Shown: positions 61,839-64,000 of the stretch, piece after piece
Layout: every line of letters starts with the position of its first letter
Numbering within the stretch: position 1 is the stretch's first letter
From: Micromonospora costi
GTDB lineage: Bacteria > Actinomycetota > Actinomycetes > Mycobacteriales > Micromonosporaceae
DNA length: 64,000 nt
NCBI RefSeq assembly: GCF_003626655.1
Contig: NZ_RBAN01000002.1
Coordinates: forward strand, 1,116,001 to 1,180,000
Direction of reading: 5' to 3'
Notes under the pieces: generated by a model
The model's database searches: none
Told to the model about the DNA's origin: nothing
What the model saw: only the letters and a program-made list of their open reading frames with translations
Translations under genes and position numbers: made by a program

Positions 61839-62065
61839 GTGTCGGGCAGACCCGCCACCAGATCCAGGCCGGCGGCCACCTGGAGCGCACCGAGCCCGAG
61901 GCTGGTCGCCGAGCCGAACACGGTGGCGAACACGGCCAGCAGGTCGACGGCCCGGCCGATCGCGCCGTCGGCCCGGGACCCGAGGAGCGGCTGGAAGGCG
62001 GCCGAGATGCGGTTGCCCCGCCCCTTACGGGAGGCCGAGTAGGCAAGCGCCAGCGCGGCGAGCGG
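61839..62065 (-). pseudogene. Fragment of a BCCT-family (betaine/choline/carnitine) transporter
   Basis: About 75 codons on the minus strand read PLAALALAYSASRKGRGNRI, then SAAFQPLLG, RAVDLLAVFATVFGSATSLG and LGALQVAAGLDLVAGLPDT. These match an internal piece of BCCT transporters, where the SLGLGALQ region lies in a core helix. No N-terminal or C-terminal continuation is seen, whereas complete BCCT proteins exceed 500 residues. It is therefore a decayed remnant lying between the ABC cassette promoter and the siderophore-interacting protein gene. Confidence 0.75.
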
Positions 62066-62113
62066 GCTCGCACACGTCCGACCCGCCGACGCCCGGCCGG
62101 CGGGCGAGGGCCG

Positions 62114-62944
62114 TCAGGCGGCCACGGCCTCCTCGGCCTCGGCCTGCCGCTTCCAATCGGGCTTGCTGGCCCGCCAACCCTCGTCGTCCATCCCCCGGCG
62201 CCAGTAGCCGGAGATGGAGAGCATCTCGCGGGGCACGCCGCGCTCGATCCTCAGCAGGCGGCGCAGCTCCTTGACGAACGTCGCCTCACCGTGCACGAAC
62301 GCGTGCACGGCGCCCGCCGGGAAGTCCAACGCCCGCACCGCGGCCACCAGCGCCTCGCCGACCGGCCGCTCGCCCCGGTGCAGCCAGATCAGGTCGACGG
62401 CACCGGGCGAGCGCAGCGGCTGCTCCTCCGCCGGCCCGCTGGTCTCGACCAGCACCCGGGCCGGGGCGCCGTGCGGCAGCCGCTCCAGCGCCGCGGCGAT
62501 CGCGGGCAGCGCGCTCTCGTCCCCCACCAGCAGGTGCCAGTCCGCCTCGGGGCTCGGGGCGTACGCCCCACCGGGCCCCACGAAGTGCACCGGGTCGCCG
62601 GGGCGCAGCGCGGCCGCCCACGGCCCGGCCAGGCCCTCGTCACCGTGGTGCACGACGTCCACGGTCAACTCCCCGGCCGCCGCGTCCCACGCCCGCACGG
62701 TGTACGCGCGCATCCGGGGCCACTGCGCGCGGGGCAGCTCGCGACGGATCGCGTCCAGGTCCAGCGGGGTCGGATAGGCCACGCCGGGCTGCGGGAAGAC
62801 CACCTTGATGTAGTGGTCCGTGAACTCACCCACCGGCAGCCCGGTCAGCTCCTCGCCGCCGAGCACCAGCCGGATGAGCTGCGGGGTGGGCCGCTCGGTG
62901 CGCAGGACCCGAACGGACGTGACCTTGGTACGACGCTCCGCCAT
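62114..62944 (-). CDS. Siderophore-interacting protein (FAD-binding ferric reductase, ViuB/SIP type)
   Basis: The 276-residue protein has an FAD-binding domain (LIRLVLGGEELTGLPVGEFT, about residues 24-43; RAYTVRAWDAAAGELTVDVV, about 79-98; GPWAAALRPGDPVHFVGPGG, about 107-126) and a SIP C-terminal NAD(P)H-binding domain (WHLLVGDESALPAIAAALER, about 136-155, and FVHGEATFVKELRRLLRIER). Such proteins reduce Fe(III)-siderophore complexes in the cytoplasm. An IdeR/DmdR-like iron box abuts the start, so expression should rise in iron starvation. Confidence 0.92.
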   Translation of the reverse strand: MAERRTKVTSVRVLRTERPTPQLIRLVLGGEELTGLPVGEFTDHYIKVVFPQPGVAYPTPLDLDAIRRELPRAQWPRMRAYTVRAWDAAAGELTVDVVHHGDEGLAGPWAAALRPGDPVHFVGPGGAYAPSPEADWHLLVGDESALPAIAAALERLPHGAPARVLVETSGPAEEQPLRSPGAVDLIWLHRGERPVGEALVAAVRALDFPAGAVHAFVHGEATFVKELRRLLRIERGVPREMLSISGYWRRGMDDEGWRASKPDWKRQAEAEEAVAA

Positions 62945-62963
62945 GCTGGTTAGGCTACCCTAA
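62945..62963 (-). promoter_or_regulatory. IdeR/DmdR-type iron box at the siderophore-interacting protein gene
   Basis: The 19 bases 62945-62963 agree with the actinobacterial iron-box consensus (TTAGGTTAGSCTAACCTAA) at 15 positions by my alignment; on the minus strand they read TTAGGGTAGCCTAACCAGC. They touch the ATG at 62944 and contain the TAG stop of dgt (62960-62962). A -10 box inside the iron box would give a leaderless transcript starting at or very near the ATG. Confidence 0.75.
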
Positions 62964-64000
62964 CTAGTCGGCGCGCCGATCGGGGGTGCGCCACGGGTGA
63001 CCAGGCGTCCGTGCCAGGCCATCGCCGCCGGGTCGGTGAGCGAGGCCACCTGGTCGACCACCACGCGCAGCCGGGCCGCGTCGTCCGGAGCGGCCCGCCA
63101 CAGCGGGGCGAAGACCGGATCCAACGCGTCCGGCGCGCGGGCCACCAGGGTGGCGACCAGCTCGGCGAGGATCTGCCGCTGCCGCTCGTACCGGTCCCGC
63201 GACCCGGGGCGGCGCATCACGTAGCGCAACGCGATCCCCTTCAGCAGCGCGCACCGGGCCCGGACGGGCCGCGGCACCACGAGATCCGCCGCGTACCGGC
63301 GGTGCGGGCCGGGACCGTACCGCTCCTCGGTGGCGGCCACCGCGGCCGAGACGAAACGGCCGGTCAGGACGCTGGTGGTGGCCTTCAGCGCGGCCTGCGC
63401 CCGGTGGCTGCCGTCGTACCCGGCCAGCGGCGCGAGCACCGGATCGGCCAGCAGGTCGACCAGCACCTCGCCGAGGGCGGCCAGGGACTCACCGGAGTAG
63501 GTGGCCGCCACGTCCGCGCAGAGCGCGGCCCGCTCGTCGGCGTCGGCCAGCAGCGGGCGCAGCGAGACGTACCCGCCGTGGATGCCGTCCTCGACGTCGT
63601 GCACCGAGTACGCCACGTCGTCGGCCCAGTCCATCACCTGCGCCTCCAGGCAGCGCCGGTCACCGGGCGGCGCGCCCGCCCGGATCCAGCCGAACACGTC
63701 GGCGTCGTCGGCGTACACACCGAACTTGCGCTGCCCCGGGCGACGCGGCCACGGGTACTTGCCGACCGCGTCCAGGGAGGCGCGGGTGAGGTTCAGCCCC
63801 GCCGAGGAGCCGTCGGGCGCCAGCACCTTCGCCTCCAGCCGGGTCAGCACCCGCAGCGTCTGGGCGTTGCCCTCGAAGCCGCCGCACGGGCTCGCCAGCA
63901 GGTCCAGAGCGGCCTCGCCGTTGTGCCCGAACGGCGGGTGCCCGAGGTCGTGCGCCAGCCCGGCGACGTCCACGACGTCCGGGTCGCACCCGAGCCGGGC
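62960..64000 (-). CDS. dgt: Deoxyguanosinetriphosphate triphosphohydrolase-like protein (5' end outside window)
   Basis: The visible 347 codons lack the N-terminus. They contain the HD-domain core GLAHDLGHPPFGHNGEAALD (about 10-29 residues into the visible part), QVMDWADDVAYSVHDVEDGI and a C-terminal region typical of Dgt (RHxx-type ALLKGIALRYVM, RQRQILAELVATL). Dgt hydrolyses dGTP to deoxyguanosine and tripolyphosphate. The frame continues through 64000 without a stop, so the start lies further right. The stop codon is inside the iron box of the next gene. Confidence 0.93.
   Translation of the reverse strand, partial: ARLGCDPDVVDVAGLAHDLGHPPFGHNGEAALDLLASPCGGFEGNAQTLRVLTRLEAKVLAPDGSSAGLNLTRASLDAVGKYPWPRRPGQRKFGVYADDADVFGWIRAGAPPGDRRCLEAQVMDWADDVAYSVHDVEDGIHGGYVSLRPLLADADERAALCADVAATYSGESLAALGEVLVDLLADPVLAPLAGYDGSHRAQAALKATTSVLTGRFVSAAVAATEERYGPGPHRRYAADLVVPRPVRARCALLKGIALRYVMRRPGSRDRYERQRQILAELVATLVARAPDALDPVFAPLWRAAPDDAARLRVVVDQVASLTDPAAMAWHGRLVTRGAPPIGAPTS

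Overview
The window is chromosomal DNA from a very G+C-rich actinobacterium. Codons prefer G/C at the third position, GTG starts and ATGA/GTGA stop-start overlaps are common, and there are DnaG, Dgt, HxlR and WYL regulators, Tat-type signal peptides and an IdeR/DmdR-like iron box. The protein families, and intergenic palindromes that I associate with Micromonospora-type genomes, point to Micromonosporaceae. That placement is inference: no rRNA or other taxonomic marker is present.

Left part (1-20.5 kb): mostly small housekeeping and accessory genes. They include a flavin-dependent acyl-CoA-dehydrogenase-fold enzyme, a translationally coupled 89-aa/345-aa pair of secretome- or phage-tail-like type, two methyltransferases, an SRPBCC protein, an FGE-fold protein, an APH-like kinase, WYL and HxlR regulators each divergent from a likely target (VOC protein, quinone oxidoreductase), a GrpB-like protein, an MMPL exporter coupled to a flavin amine oxidase, and two tRNA genes (CAU and Asn-GUU).

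Middle part (20.7-47.8 kb): carbohydrate chemistry. First come large secreted modular proteins (ThuA, PQQ-type glucose/sorbosone dehydrogenase propeller, DUF1080, PKD, CBM6 and ricin modules) with two sugar isomerase/epimerase TIM barrels. Then an eight-gene, almost gap-free minus-strand operon (40509 down to 32011) carries recognisable EboA, EboB, EboC, EboE and EboF homologues. Where the classical ebo cluster has the dehydroquinate-synthase-like EboD, this one has a myo-inositol-1-phosphate-synthase homologue, and it adds a second TIM barrel and a polyprenyl diphosphate synthase. Upstream lies a sugar ABC transporter with a Gfo/Idh/MocA oxidoreductase and a ROK regulator that has a matching palindrome at its promoter. 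The ebo-like operon is the most interesting system in the window: a candidate pathway for a prenylated or membrane-translocated cyclitol.

Right part (47.9-64 kb): a YihY protein, a four-gene ABC-2 exporter operon, a TRAP-TAXI uptake pair, dnaG, an LtrA-like protein, a small ABC-2 exporter cassette with its own XRE regulator and palindromic operators, a fragment of a BCCT transporter, a siderophore-interacting reductase that looks iron-regulated and leaderless, and the 3' part of dgt. The dgt and dnaG genes, usually close together in actinobacteria, are separated here by about 4.7 kb of accessory genes.
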